From NCBI RefSeq assembly GCF_000615975.1, contig NZ_BAMP01000026.1, positions 1-47,623 of the forward strand: 47,623 nt of DNA. Direction: 5' to 3'. Both the position numbers and the translations under genes were made by a program. This stretch comes from Nitratireductor aquibiodomus NL21 = JCM 21793 (GTDB lineage Bacteria; Pseudomonadota; Alphaproteobacteria; Rhizobiales; Rhizobiaceae). Within the stretch, counting starts at the first letter, position 1; each line of letters starts with the position of its first letter. Below, in pieces: positions 26,768 through 34,686 of this stretch. The notes beneath the pieces are model-generated. The model was not told the origin of the DNA and searched no databases. It worked only from the letters and a program-made list of their open reading frames with translations.

Positions 26768-27517
26768 GTGACAAAAGAACAAGAACTCACTCACAACAGT
26801 TTACCGTGTGAAAAATGTCCTCTGCGAAAGCGCGATATTTTCCGTGATTTTGAAGCCGACGAACTCGATTTCGTTGGCCGTTTCAAAAAAGGTGATCTCG
26901 CGGTCAAGAAGGGCGCAACTGTTCTGGTCGAGGGGGCGCACAATCCGCATCTCTACACCGTTCTTTCGGGATGGGGCTTTCGCTACAAACTTCTTGAGGA
27001 CGGCCGCCGGCAGATCGTGAATTATGTGATGCCCGGGGATCTGGTCGGTCTGCAGGGCAGCCTGCTTGGCGAGATGAAACATTCCGTCGAGGCGCTCTCT
27101 CAGATGGTCCTGTGCGTGTTCGAGAAGGCGGAGCTGTTTTCGCTTTACCGGAAGTTTCCCGAGCTTGCCTACGACATCACCTGGATCGCATCGCGCGAAG
27201 AATGCATGCTGGACGACAATCTGCTGACGGTGGGGCGGCGCACCGCGCTGGAAAAAGTCGCCTATCTGCTGGTGTTCATCCTCGAGCGTAGCCGGCAAAG
27301 CGGCCTGACAAAGAACGGTACGCTTTCCATCACCCAGCAGCATGTGGCCGATACGCTCGGCATATCGGTCGTTCACACCAACAAGACCATCGCCCGCCTC
27401 ATGGAGCGCGGCCACCTGAAATGGGAAGACGGCGGTTGCCGGATACTTAATCCGGAGGCCTTGGCCGAATTGGCGGGCTGGACGGCCGAGCGAGCGGGGA
27501 AGCGGCCTTTTCTATAG
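26768..27517 (+). CDS. Crp/Fnr-family transcriptional regulator
   Basis: A 249-residue regulator with an N-terminal cyclic-nucleotide-binding-type beta barrel (KKGATVLVEGAHNPHLYTVLSGWGFRY, VMPGDLVGLQGSLLG) and a C-terminal winged helix (SITQQHVADTLGISVVHTNKTIARLMERG). An N-terminal Cys pair CEKCPLRK resembles Fnr/FixK-type N-termini but lacks the four-Cys set of an oxygen-sensing cluster. GTG 26768 follows TTGAGG, and the EcfG promoter upstream supports this start over ATG 26732. It is likely a stress-regulon regulator; its target sites are not known. Its 3' end overlaps the convergent AI-2E transporter gene by about 70 bases. Confidence 0.85.
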   Translation: MTKEQELTHNSLPCEKCPLRKRDIFRDFEADELDFVGRFKKGDLAVKKGATVLVEGAHNPHLYTVLSGWGFRYKLLEDGRRQIVNYVMPGDLVGLQGSLLGEMKHSVEALSQMVLCVFEKAELFSLYRKFPELAYDITWIASREECMLDDNLLTVGRRTALEKVAYLLVFILERSRQSGLTKNGTLSITQQHVADTLGISVVHTNKTIARLMERGHLKWEDGGCRILNPEALAELAGWTAERAGKRPFL

Positions 27518-28639
27518 GCGCATGCGGCACGACCGGCCGTGCCCTTGAGCGCGGTCTGGCGGGCGCTGGAGGCTCTATGCCCGGGATGATGTTGCCGGAG
27601 ACTGCGTAAAGCGTCAGCAATGCAGGGATCGCAATGAACCCGCCGATGGGTCCCCACATCCAGAGCCAGAATGCGATTGCCAGAAAAACGATGAAGGGGT
27701 TGAGCGTCATCCGCCGGCCGATAACGGTTGGCGTGACGAACTGTGCCTCGATCGCGTTTAATCCCAGATAGGTCAGCGGCGGCAGGAAACTCGCCGTCAG
27801 AGTGTCGAAAGTGCCAAGCCTACGGCCAGCAGAACGCAGGCCATCACCGCCGGACCGATATAAATCACGAAGTTCAACAGTGTCGCCATGGCTCCCCAGA
27901 GGGCGGGAGAGGGGACGCCGAGCAGCCAGAGGGCGATGCTGACAGCGATCCCAAGACCGATATTGATGATCGTGATCGACAGCAGATAGTCCGAGACCGC
28001 GTTCTCGACGTCGCGGAAGATGTGGGCAACGCGCCAGCGCAGACGACGATTGAAACAGAGGCGCAGAATGGCCGCCCGCGTTTCGTGCCGGGTGGCCACG
28101 AAGAAATAGAGACTGGCGAAGAAGATCAGCAATTGTGCCAGCAGCGAGGGGGCGAGCACTGCCACATTCTCCACGGTGGTGTCTTCTTTCACCGCTACCG
28201 TCACACTTGAGCCTCCGGTGACAGACCGAATCTGCTCCTGAAGGTCCTTGATCGTGTTGAGGGGCTGTCTGAGACTGGAAAGCTGCAACTGCAGTTCGTT
28301 CCATATCTGGGGCAAGCGGTCGGCCCAGGCTGTAAGCGGGGCCGCGATGGCGGTCAGAAAGCCGCCCACAAGCGCGATGAAGATCAGCACCACGACGACC
28401 GCCGAGACGGCCGGCCAGACGCCGACCCGTTCCAGGCGCGTGGCGATGGGGCCGAGCATCAGGCCGATGAAGACCGCGAGCGACATGGGCGCGAGCAGGA
28501 AGCGCCCATAGTGCAGCGCGACAATGAAGGCAAGCAGACCCAGGAACAGAACCGAAGCCTGCGCGCCATAGGTCAGCGCCATGTCAAGCGTCATGATATG
28601 CGAGCTTTTGCCCGGGCGGTTCCGTGATGCGTCATCCAT
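27447..28639 (-). pseudogene. AI-2E/PerM-family membrane protein, split by a frameshift
   Basis: A seven-to-eight-helix inner-membrane protein of the AI-2E transporter (PerM/YdiK/TqsA) family; in this family substrates vary and are mostly unknown. The first frame runs from ATG 28639 (MDDASRNRPGKSSHIMTLDM) for 280 codons and stops at 27797 after AVGLALSTL. The neighbouring frame continues the family sequence as FDTLTASFLPPLTYLGLNAIEAQFVTPTVIGRR and NPFIVFLAIAFWLWMWGPIGG. It ends at 27447 after a proline/arginine-rich tail. Adding one base near 27812 (GGCCACTTT for GGCACTTT) gives about 397 residues. The tail overlaps the crp-like gene on the other strand by 71 bases. A GGAAC-N16-CGCT element about 30 bases upstream is a one-mismatch EcfG promoter candidate. 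Confidence 0.85.
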
Positions 28640-28703
28640 GCAGTTTTTCCGGTGGCGTTTTCATTGAAAAGCGCGATGACGGGCAAATGGTTCCTTGGGA
28701 TCG

Positions 28704-28728
28704 GGAACTTCACGGAGTGTTTCGCGTT
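28704..28728 (+). promoter_or_regulatory. EcfG-type promoter of the DUF883-like gene
   Basis: GGAAC (28704-28708), spacer of 16, CGTT (28725-28728), 44 bases before the ATG at 28773. Confidence 0.8.
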
Positions 28729-28772
28729 GGGCTGTGAGCGAAACATTGTGAGCGAAGCATGGGAGATTGCAC

Positions 28773-29111
28773 ATGGCATCGACGACTGCGAAATCCGCCC
28801 GCGACCAGAAAAGCAGCGAGGTCACTACAGGCGATCTCGAAAAGGACATCCAGCAGCTGCGCGCCGATATGGCGCAGCTCGTCAGTCATCTGAAAGACAT
28901 GGGTGGCCAGTCCGGAGAGGCGGCACGCAAGGCGGCAAGCGAGCGCATCGACCATCTGCGCGGGCAGGGCGAAGCCGCTCTGAACAGTGTCAAGGACAGC
29001 ACGCAGGAGCTGGAGCAGGAGCTGGCCCGCACGGTGCGTGAGCGGCCATTCACCTCACTGGCGCTCGCCGTGGGGGCTGGGTTTCTCATCGCCCTTGCAA
29101 CGCGCCGCTAG
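28773..29111 (+). CDS. DUF883/ElaB/YqjD-like membrane-anchored protein
   Basis: A 112-residue protein. A long amphipathic, probably coiled-coil helix region (residues ~20-88: DLEKDIQQLRADMAQLVSHL, QELEQELARTVRERP) precedes a C-terminal transmembrane anchor (FTSLALAVGAGFLIALATRR). This matches the ElaB/YqjD/DUF883 type, inner-membrane C-tail-anchored proteins that in enterobacteria bind ribosomes in stationary phase. ATG 28773 follows GGGAG. It is under an EcfG promoter and nine bases before the next membrane protein gene, so the two are an operon. Confidence 0.85.
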   Translation: MASTTAKSARDQKSSEVTTGDLEKDIQQLRADMAQLVSHLKDMGGQSGEAARKAASERIDHLRGQGEAALNSVKDSTQELEQELARTVRERPFTSLALAVGAGFLIALATRR

Positions 29112-29120
29112 GCCTTCGCC

Positions 29121-29561
29121 ATGATGGCAAGGCTGTTGGCTTCACTGGCGGCCGGAGAGGTTTCAGGCGTCGTCAGGCGCATGCGGGTCGCAACGGCTCT
29201 CTATGCGCTGGCCGCGTTTCTCGGCTTGTTCGGCTTTGGCTTTCTGGTGCTCGCCGGATTCATTGCCGCATCCCGGCACTGGGGTGTGATTGAAGCGGCA
29301 CTCGGCTTCGGCATCGCGTTCATGGCGATGGCGATGGTCGTTCTTGTCAGCCTGAAGGTCTGGAGCCGCATCCAGGTGCGCCGTGCCCGGCGACGCCGGG
29401 TATCGGATGCAGGCGTGTTGGCCGGCACCGCAGCCCTGACGCTGCTACCCTCCCTTCTTTCGCGCACCGGACGGCTTGGCACCATCGCACTGCCGGTTCT
29501 GGCTGTCCTTGGGTATGCGATCTACCGGGAAAATGCCGGTCGCGACTCTGACAGCGAGTGA
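29121..29561 (+). CDS. YqjE/holin-superfamily-like membrane protein
   Basis: A 146-residue protein with two adjacent transmembrane helices (ALYALAAFLGLFGFGFLVLAGFIAA and GVIEAALGFGIAFMAMAMVVLVSL). An arginine-rich cytoplasmic loop (IQVRRARRRRVSD) and a third hydrophobic stretch near the C-terminus follow. In other bacteria a YqjE-type protein follows the YqjD-type protein, and the same order here supports a shared role at the membrane under stress. Function is unproven. Tandem ATGs are at 29121 and 29124. Confidence 0.7.
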   Translation: MMARLLASLAAGEVSGVVRRMRVATALYALAAFLGLFGFGFLVLAGFIAASRHWGVIEAALGFGIAFMAMAMVVLVSLKVWSRIQVRRARRRRVSDAGVLAGTAALTLLPSLLSRTGRLGTIALPVLAVLGYAIYRENAGRDSDSE

Positions 29562-29663
29562 CCGGGTGACGCAGGTTTCTTCCTGCATTTTTGATGGATG
29601 CATTTTCTTGGAACTCTCTCCTGACCTCAGCATTGAACCAGGGAAACAACAGGAGCGGTGACC

Positions 29664-29858
29664 ATGCCCGAAACCGAGAGAAAGACAACGCCGGAGGAAG
29701 CCCGCCAGGGGCGTCGAGGCTTTCCCGTACTGATGGTGCTGGTGTGCGGCCTCTTGCTGGCTGCGGTGGTCTGGTGGGGTGTCGAAGTCTACGGCCTGAT
29801 GCTCGACGATCAGCAGGCCATAGAACTTCCTGCTGCCCAGGACGATCCGACCGGCTGA
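29664..29858 (+). CDS. Small single-pass membrane protein, unknown function
   Basis: A 64-residue protein: charged N-terminus (MPETERKTTPEEARQGRRG), one transmembrane helix (FPVLMVLVCGLLLAAVVWWGVEVY) and a short acidic tail. ATG 29664 follows AGGAGCGGTGACC. It sits in the stress block, 102 bases after the YqjE-like gene and 45 bases before dps. A GGAAC at 29609-29613 followed after 16 bases by CATT is a weak EcfG promoter candidate. Confidence 0.65.
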   Translation: MPETERKTTPEEARQGRRGFPVLMVLVCGLLLAAVVWWGVEVYGLMLDDQQAIELPAAQDDPTG

Positions 29859-29903
29859 TCCGCCCGATAACTTCCCAAAACATGTTAGTCTAAGGAGAAA
29901 CCC

Positions 29904-30412
29904 ATGAGCGATGCCGCTGAAGTTCTCAAGCCGAAAACCCATGCGGAGAAAATGAACATTGGTCTTTCCGAAGCGGACCGAAAGGAGATTTCGGCCGGTC
30001 TTTCGGAGATACTCGTCGATACCTATCGTCTCCTGATCAAGACGCATATCTACCACTGGAACGTGGTCGGTCCGCTGTTCCACTCGATCCATGTGTTGAC
30101 CGAGGAACAGTATAACACGCTGTTCGAGGCGACCGACATCATTGCCGAACGCGTGCGGGCGCTGGGTCATCACGCGCCCATCCTCAGCGGCAAGGGCGTC
30201 GACACATCGATTGAGCTTCGCGCCTCCGGCCGTTCGGCGCTGGAGATGGTTCAGGATCTGGTCGACGATCACGAGGAAGCCGTGCGCAAGATGCGCGAGA
30301 TCGGCACAAAGGCGGATGAAAAAGGCGACCTTGTCACAGCGACATGCTCACAGACCGGCTGACCTTCCACGAAAAAGCGCTGTGGATGCTGCGCGCGATC
30401 ATTGCCGATTGA
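29904..30412 (+). CDS. dps: Dps-family DNA-binding ferritin, C-terminus frameshifted
   Basis: A Dps protein that oxidises and stores iron and protects DNA from peroxide. The ferroxidase residues are present in THIYHWNVVGPLFHSIH and EATDIIAERVRALGHHAP. The uninterrupted frame ends at 30362 after DLVTATCSQTG (152 residues). The expected final helix, MLTDRLTFHEKALWMLRAIIAD, lies in the next frame and ends at TGA 30410-30412. One extra C near 30343 (ACCATG for ACATG) gives a normal 169-residue protein. ATG 29904 follows AAGGAGAAACCC. A strong terminator follows. Confidence 0.9.
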
Positions 30413-30431
30413 TGCATGATCCGCTTCCACG

Positions 30432-30465
30432 AAAACCCCGGTCGGTTCGCCCCGGCCGGGGTTTT
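30432..30465. terminator. Bidirectional terminator between dps and the diacylglycerol-kinase-like gene
   Basis: AAAACCCCGG and CCGGGGTTTT flank a GC-rich loop (TCGGTTCGCCCCGG), with A/T runs on both sides. It lies directly between convergent stops. Confidence 0.88.
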
Positions 30466-30466
30466 C

Positions 30467-31384
30467 TTATGCCGTCCGGTCGTCGCTTTGCGGTGTGAGC
30501 ACGCGCAGCGCCTTCGGGTGAAGGACGACCCGGGTTTCCTTTGGCAGCGGTCGGAGTTCACCGTCGATGGCGCATTTGAACCGGCGCCGTCTGGAACGGA
30601 TGCGCACCGTCACTTCGGTTGCCTGATGAATTTCCACCTGTTCGTTCTTCCGCCACCGCCCGATTCCCATGTTGAGGAAGAAGAGAAGCAACTCGCCGCG
30701 TGTCCGCGCGTGGGTGATGTAGATGCCAAGCTGACCGCCATCGGGACGATCGGCGAACGGCAGGCGCTGGCCTTCGCCATAGAGATTGTTTGTCACCGCC
30801 AGGTTCGAGGTGGTGGCGAGCAGCCTTGTGCCGGGCAACTCCAGTTCCAGCTCCAGCCTGGGCGGCCTGATCATCGTGACGAGGGCTGCGCGCACCGAGG
30901 CGAAGATCTTGCCGAGCCGGGAGCGGAACTCCATGCGCTCGCGCAACCGGATCAGCTGCGGGTGCATGCCGATCGACATCTGATGCACGTAAAAGGTTCC
31001 GTCGGCCTCGGCTATGTCCACCTCCCGCACTGCGCCACGGGCGAGCGCGCTCATGGCCGCGTGCAGGTCCTGCGGGATGGCAAGGCTGCGCGCGAAGAGG
31101 TTCATCGTGCCGGCGGGCAGAATGGCAAGGGCCTTGTCGGAATGAGCAAGCAGACCGGCAGCCAGCGAAATGGTGCCGTCGCCGCCACCCGCCAGCAAAA
31201 CATCGGCTTTCTCGTCGCGGGCTGCCTCTTCCATCGTCGGCACGAGCTCATCCCCCGCACAGAGCCTGATCTCGAGAGAATGCCCTTCCGTTTCGAAGAT
31301 GTTTTTCATCTTGTCGGCGAGCGCACTCGTGTCGAGGTTTCGGAGCGTTCCTCCATTGCGGTTGAGAACGGCCAGAACATGCAT
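30467..31384 (-). CDS. Diacylglycerol-kinase-like (DAGK/YegS/BmrU) protein
   Basis: A 305-residue lipid-kinase-fold protein. The nucleotide-binding motif GGGDGTISLAAG and ILPAGTMNLFARSL are typical of the DAGK catalytic domain. The second half carries the expected beta-sandwich (RFKCAIDGELRPLPKE). It would phosphorylate a diacylglycerol or sphingoid-type lipid at the inner membrane; the actual lipid is unknown. ATG 31384 is the first Met of the family-like N-terminus MHVLAVLNRNGGTLR. It is divergent from the PRC-barrel gene. A GGAAC lies upstream on its strand but without a good CGTT partner. Confidence 0.85.
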   Translation of the reverse strand: MHVLAVLNRNGGTLRNLDTSALADKMKNIFETEGHSLEIRLCAGDELVPTMEEAARDEKADVLLAGGGDGTISLAAGLLAHSDKALAILPAGTMNLFARSLAIPQDLHAAMSALARGAVREVDIAEADGTFYVHQMSIGMHPQLIRLRERMEFRSRLGKIFASVRAALVTMIRPPRLELELELPGTRLLATTSNLAVTNNLYGEGQRLPFADRPDGGQLGIYITHARTRGELLLFFLNMGIGRWRKNEQVEIHQATEVTVRIRSRRRRFKCAIDGELRPLPKETRVVLHPKALRVLTPQSDDRTA

Positions 31385-31480
31385 TGCGGGCTTCCTGAAG
31401 GTTTCGCTGCAGTTGGTCTTTAAGGGGGAGCCGAAAGAAAGGTTCCAAAAAGAAGTCTGCCGGCGCGAGAAGAAAATGGC

Positions 31481-31505
31481 GGAACAAGAATCGGGGCGGC
31501 GCGTT
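31481..31505 (+). promoter_or_regulatory. EcfG-type promoter of the PRC-barrel gene
   Basis: GGAAC (31481-31485), spacer of 16, CGTT (31502-31505), about 93 bases before the ATG at 31598. Confidence 0.78.
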
Positions 31506-31597
31506 CTAAGGATGCAAACGGCCACACACCAATCCTCCCTGGCAGGTTCGGTTCGGTGCGTGGCCTGTACAGAAACACTGCACACGGAGAGCTTATC

Positions 31598-32628
31598 ATG
31601 TTCCGCAACCTTTTGGCGACCACCGCTATTGCAACGCTTGTCGCGACCGGCGCGGTCGCACAGACGTCGACCACCACGGGAACTGGCGCACCGGCTGCTG
31701 CACCCACCGAGCAGCCCACTGAAATGGTGGTGCGCGCTGACGGCCACCTGGCCACCGATCTGATCGGCAAGACCGTTTACAATGGCACCGGCGAAGACGC
31801 CGAGAACATCGGCGAAGTCAACGACCTCGTCCTTGATGAAGAAGGTGAGGTAAGCGCCATTGTCGTTGGTGTCGGCGGCTTCCTCGGCATCGGTCAGAAG
31901 GAAGTTGCACTTGAGTACGATCTGGTCGAATGGGCCGAGCAGGATGGCGACCGCTGGCTCGTCGTAGAGACCACGGCCGATGCGCTCAAGGCCCAGGAAG
32001 AATTCGACCGCTCTGCCTATCGCCCGATGCCGGCCGATGCAGAGGTCTCGGAAGCGAAGCCTGCTTCCAAGGACGATCTGGCCAACGCGCCGGTCAAGGC
32101 TGACGAGAACGCGGAAGAGACCGCGATGGCGCCTGCAACCGATACGATGGGCGGCAACGAAGCCGCGGATACCGATGGTATGGCGGCGGCGCCCGCTCCG
32201 GAGACGGATTCTTCCACGGCTCCCGCCGGTCAGACGGCGGATGCAGAGCGCCCGGCGACAGATGACACGATGACGTCCGCCATTGACCGCTCAAGCCTGC
32301 AGGAGATGCCGGCGAATGACATCCGCACCGAGCAGCTCACGGGCACCACGGTCTATGGTGCCAATGAAGAGAATATCGGTGAGATCGGTGACGTTATCAT
32401 CTCGCAGGACGGCAACGTCGATGCCATCATCGTCGATGTCGGCGGCTTCCTCGGCGTTGGCGAGAAGGAAGTGGCCATCGGCATGGACAATCTCGCTTCA
32501 TGACCGACGGCAACGGCTCGCTCTATCTCTACACCGAGTTCACGCAGGAAGAGCTGGAGCAGCAGCCAGCCTACGACGAGGCGAGCTATGGTGAGCGTCG
32601 CGACGAAATGCGGATGCAGGTTCAGTAA
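31598..32628 (+). CDS. Exported protein with two PRC-barrel domains, 3' end frameshifted
   Basis: A Sec signal peptide (MFRNLLATTAIATLVATGAVAQ) is followed by a Thr/Ala-rich linker. PRC-barrel domain 1 (about residues 50-120: LIGKTVYNG...ENIGEVNDLVLDEEGEV...GGFLGIGQKEVAL) and a ~100-residue acidic Ala/Pro linker come next. PRC-barrel domain 2 repeats the pattern (TVYGANEENIGEIGDVII, GGFLGVGEKEVAI). The frame stops at 32503 after DNLAS. The natural continuation FMTDGNGSLYLYTEFTQEEL runs in the next frame to TAA at 32626-32628. One extra C near 32496 (GCCTTC for GCTTC) gives 343 residues. An EcfG promoter upstream puts this periplasmic protein in the stress regulon. The partner or ligand is unknown. 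Confidence 0.88.
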
Positions 32629-32651
32629 TCTGTGCGTACCGCATTAAAACG

Positions 32652-32681
32652 AAAGGCCCCGTGCAATGCGCGGGGCCTTTT
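32652..32681 (+). terminator. Terminator after the PRC-barrel gene
   Basis: AAAGGCCCCG-TGCAATG-CGCGGGGCCTTTT: a strong GC stem followed by a T run, 24 bases beyond the reconstructed stop. Its position supports the extended 3' end of the gene. Confidence 0.88.
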
Positions 32682-32799
32682 GTCTTCTTCGTGTTGACAA
32701 TGCGTTTGATCGTTGCCGCTTTCATTGACGCATTTTCGTTGCCATCTTGGAGCCAGCTGGCCCGTGCATGAAGAAGGGCCAGGCGCGAAAGGAATTGCC

Positions 32800-33731
32800 A
32801 TGCTTACCCATATTGAAGGCATTCATCACATCACCTCCATGGCGCGGGATGCGCAGGTGACGGACCGTTTCATCACCGATACGCTCGGCCTGCGCCGCGT
32901 GAAGAAAACCGTCAATTTCGACGCGCCGGAAGTTTATCATCTCTATTATGCCAACGGCACGGGCCGGCCCGGCACGGTCATGACCTACTTTCCTTTTCCC
33001 AACATCGTTGCCGGCAGGCGCGGGGCGGGCGAAGTGGGAGCGACCGTCTATGCCGTTCCCGAAGGCAGCCTCGATTTCTGGGAGAAGCGTCTTGAGGAAC
33101 ACGGTGTGACCGGTCTGGCGCGCGAGACCCGTTTCGGCGAGACGCGCCTGCTTTTCGACGGTGTGAATGGCGACGCTTCGCCTTGAACGAGATGAAAGAT
33201 GACGCGCGGGAACCGTGGAATCGCGCGGGGATTGCCGACGACGTGGCAATCCGTGGCTTTCATTCCGCTTCGCTGGTGCTGCGCGACCGTCGCGGCACCG
33301 AGGCGCTTCTTTCGCTGATGGGTTACGAGCCGCTTGCCGAAGAGAACGGCATACTGCGCATGAAGAGAGGCGGCGGCAATGGCGCTGACCTGATCGACCT
33401 CGAAACCCGCCCGGATGCGCCCGTGGCGCGGCAGGGTGCCGGCTCTGTCCATCACATTGCCTTTGCGGTTGCCGATGATGCCGCGCAACTCGCCGTGCGT
33501 GACGCACTGGTCGCGGAAGGCTTTCAGATCACACCGGTGATCGACCGGGATTATTTCCACTCCATCTATTTCCGCGCCCCCGGGGGTGTCCTCTTCGAGA
33601 TCGCCACCAACGAGCCGGGTTTCGCCAATGATGAAGACATGGCCCATCTGGGCGAGGCGCTGAAACTGCCCAGCCAGCATGCGCATCTGCGCGAGCGGCT
33701 CGAGGCATCGCTGCCGAAAATCGGAGGCTAG
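32800..33731 (+). pseudogene. Ring-cleaving dioxygenase, VOC family (MhqO-like), frame broken
   Basis: Two VOC halves form one extradiol-type dioxygenase of about 310 residues, the family that cleaves hydroquinone-type rings. The first half begins at ATG 32800 (MLTHIEGIHHITSMARDAQ, with the metal His in GIHHIT) and runs to LLFDGVNGDASP, stopping at 33184-33186. The second half continues in the next frame (NEMKDDAREPW...IRGFHSASL..., second metal His in SVHHIAFAV, Glu in VLFEIATNEPG) to 33731. Adding one C near 33175 (GACGCCTTCGCC) joins them as GDAFALNEMKDD. The hydrolase starts three bases after the stop. The pair resembles the mhqO-mhqD quinone/electrophile detoxification operon. Confidence 0.85.
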
Positions 33732-33734
33732 CGC

Positions 33735-34354
33735 ATGGCGACCGACAATTACGTCCATCACCTGGCCTCTCAAGGGCCGGGAAAGCCGCTCCTGTTTCTC
33801 TTCCATGGAACAGGCGGCGACGAGCGCCAGCTCCTGCAGCTGGGTGCGGAGCTGCGCCCGGAGCCGGCCTTGTGGCGCCGCGTGGCGATGTCAGCGAACA
33901 GGGTGCGGCGCGCTTCTTCCGCCGCACCGGCGAGGGCGTCTACGACATGGGCGATCTTGCGCGGGCGGCCGGCCGTATGCGTGAATTCATCGCCGCTCAT
34001 GTGGAGCGGGAGAGACCGGGTGCGGTTCTTGGTCTTGGCTATTCAAACGGAGCCAACATTCTTGCTTCCGTGGCCTTTTCCGCGCCGCAGCTCTTTGATG
34101 CCGCGGTGCTGATGCACCCGCTGATCCCGTTTGCGCCGGTCTGGGGCGAGGGTGCAGTGCGGACGCGGTTTCTGGTCACGGCGGGGCGGAAGGATCCAAT
34201 CTGCCCGGAACGGCTCACCACACGGCTCACGGATTATCTCGAGGATGCCGGTGCAGAGACCGAGATCGAATGGCACGAGGGCGGGCACGAAATCCGTCCG
34301 AACGAAACCGTGGCGGCGGGGCGTTTTCTGCTGCCGTTTCTTGAGGGAGAGTGA
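33735..34354 (+). pseudogene. Phospholipase/carboxylesterase-type alpha/beta hydrolase (MhqD-like), frame broken
   Basis: An alpha/beta hydrolase of about 206 residues when repaired. The first frame (ATG 33735) gives FLFHGTGGDERQLLQLGAEL, with the oxyanion motif HGTGGDE. It should continue into APRGDVSEQGAARFFRR, which lies in the neighbouring frame from 33872. That frame has the nucleophile elbow LGYSNGANI (Ser), the acid in AGRKDPICP (Asp) and the His in WHEGGHEI. One extra base near 33872 (TTGGTGGCG or similar) restores the protein. It is in an operon with the dioxygenase upstream and overlaps the acetyltransferase region, whose ATG is at 34357. Confidence 0.85.
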
Positions 34355-34356
34355 AA

Positions 34357-34650
34357 ATGAGTGTGAGTGAATCCATCATTGTCGAAGACACTGACAGCAA
34401 GGGGCGGTATCTCTATCGCGCCGATGGCCACGAGGCCGAGATGACTTTCTCCAAGATCGGCACCAGTCAGATCATCATTGACCACACGGATGTGCCGGAC
34501 GCCTTTCGTGGGCAGGGTGTCGGCCTCGCGCTGGTCACGCGCGCCGTGGAAGATGCGCGCGCCAACGGCATCAAGATCAGGCCGCTATGCCCCTTCGCAG
34601 CCGCCCAGTTTCGGCGCCATCCGGAATGGGCCGACGTTCTGGCGCGCTAG
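34357..34650 (+). CDS. Small GNAT-type N-acetyltransferase (YjdJ/CG subfamily)
   Basis: A 97-residue acetyltransferase of the short type. The acetyl-CoA loop VPDAFRGQGVGLALV contains the R/QxxGxG/A motif, and the C-terminus IRPLCPFAAAQFRRHPEWADVL is characteristic of the subfamily that carries a conserved Cys-Pro. The acceptor is unknown. ATG 34357 follows GAGGGAGAGTGAAA and is two bases after the hydrolase stop, so it is the third gene of that operon. Confidence 0.85.
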   Translation: MSVSESIIVEDTDSKGRYLYRADGHEAEMTFSKIGTSQIIIDHTDVPDAFRGQGVGLALVTRAVEDARANGIKIRPLCPFAAAQFRRHPEWADVLAR

Positions 34651-34686
34651 AGGGGAACAGTGCGGTCACGTTGAAGGAAACGACAC

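Noticed and set aside
31385-31460. EcfG promoter for the diacylglycerol-kinase-like gene
   Set aside because: A GGAAC is present on the correct strand, but no CGTT-like -10 element follows at 16-17 bases, so it was not annotated.
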